Below are positions 63,802 to 64,000 of a DNA stretch of 64,000 nt, in pieces. Under the pieces are notes generated by a model. That model was given only the letters and a program-made list of their open reading frames with translations. It was not told the origin of the DNA and did no database searches. The position numbers were made by a program, and so were the translations under genes. Where the stretch lies: assembly GCA_022559985.1 (NCBI GenBank), contig JAFJTR010000014.1, positions 482,082-546,081 of the forward strand. Reading direction: 5' to 3'. Position 1 is the first letter of the stretch; every line of letters starts with the position of its first letter. This stretch comes from Parastagonospora avenae f. sp. tritici 18332-5. Taxonomy: Eukaryota > Ascomycota > Dothideomycetes > Pleosporales > Phaeosphaeriaceae.

Positions 63802-63856
63802 TGAGATTTGTCCCCAAGGTTTTGAGATTTGTCCCCAAGATGAGATTTGTCCCCAA
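63802..63856 (+). repeat. Triple direct repeat TGAGATTTGTCCCCAA at the window edge
   Basis: Identical 16-bp copies at 63802-63817, 63823-63838 and 63841-63856, 21 and 18 bases apart, in AT-rich surroundings that continue to the window end. It resembles subterminal repeats of a DNA transposon, whose other end would be outside the window, or an array of protein-binding sites. The bases 63685-63801 and 63857-64000 hold no gene. Confidence 0.7.
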
Positions 63857-64000
63857 CGCTAACTATATATCTACTAGCGCATAAATTAATTACAGCACAT
63901 GAAGAACAACATTTAGCTGCCTTAGTAGATTCGTAGTAGCTACTGTGTTCTATTGCAGTTCGCTTCTAGTGTCGTCGAGATCTCTTCCGCGGGCCGAGAT

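Overview
The window looks like nuclear DNA of a filamentous ascomycete (Pezizomycotina, most likely a Dothideomycete). Genes are monocistronic on both strands. Introns are 45-140 bp, with GT..AG ends and CTAAC/CTGAC/CTAAT branch sites. Start codons often sit in CAcc/AAcATGG contexts. The gene content is typically fungal: a SERCA pump with dilysine tail, a hybrid histidine kinase, a DUF4360 secreted protein, a BIM1-like secreted protein, an MFS sugar transporter and MYND-finger proteins. I saw no tRNA, rRNA, CRISPR array or complete transposon.

Layout. 1-7.3 kb: a C2H2 zinc-finger protein, a MYND-finger protein, two short cysteine-rich ORFs in tandem and a large low-complexity coiled-coil protein. 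7.3-10.9 kb: no recognisable gene. 10.9-18 kb: a local paralog family of unknown function, with one intact copy (10910-11728) and three neighbours (13.9-17.9 kb) whose long frames are cut only by in-frame stop codons; two small Lys/Arg-rich genes lie between. 18.9-35 kb: housekeeping and signalling genes, namely a Lys-rich AT-hook protein, a SERCA-type Ca2+ pump, an AAA ATPase, a fungal two-TM protein and a hybrid histidine kinase. 35-39 kb: ORF-poor. 39-54.5 kb: a cluster of MYND-finger paralogs (three intact with MYND, one intact without it, two interrupted by stops), interspersed with a PPxY-tailed membrane protein, a Ser/Thr-rich single-pass protein and a DUF4360 protein. 54.6-64 kb: a DapA/KDG-aldolase-type enzyme divergent from an MFS sugar transporter, a truncated GNAT relic, a J-domain protein, a GPI-type secreted protein, a BIM1-like membrane-anchored protein and, at the edge, a triple direct repeat.

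How the genes may work together. The aldolase and sugar transporter share a divergent promoter and could take part in uptake and breakdown of a sugar acid. The histidine kinase and the SERCA pump are independent signalling and ion-homeostasis genes. The most unusual aspect is two unrelated, locally expanded gene families, in both of which several copies keep their full reading frame and splice sites but carry one to three in-frame stops and no frameshift. The simplest reading is recent pseudogenisation by point mutation, possibly mild RIP acting on duplicates. Stop-codon readthrough is the less likely alternative and can be tested.
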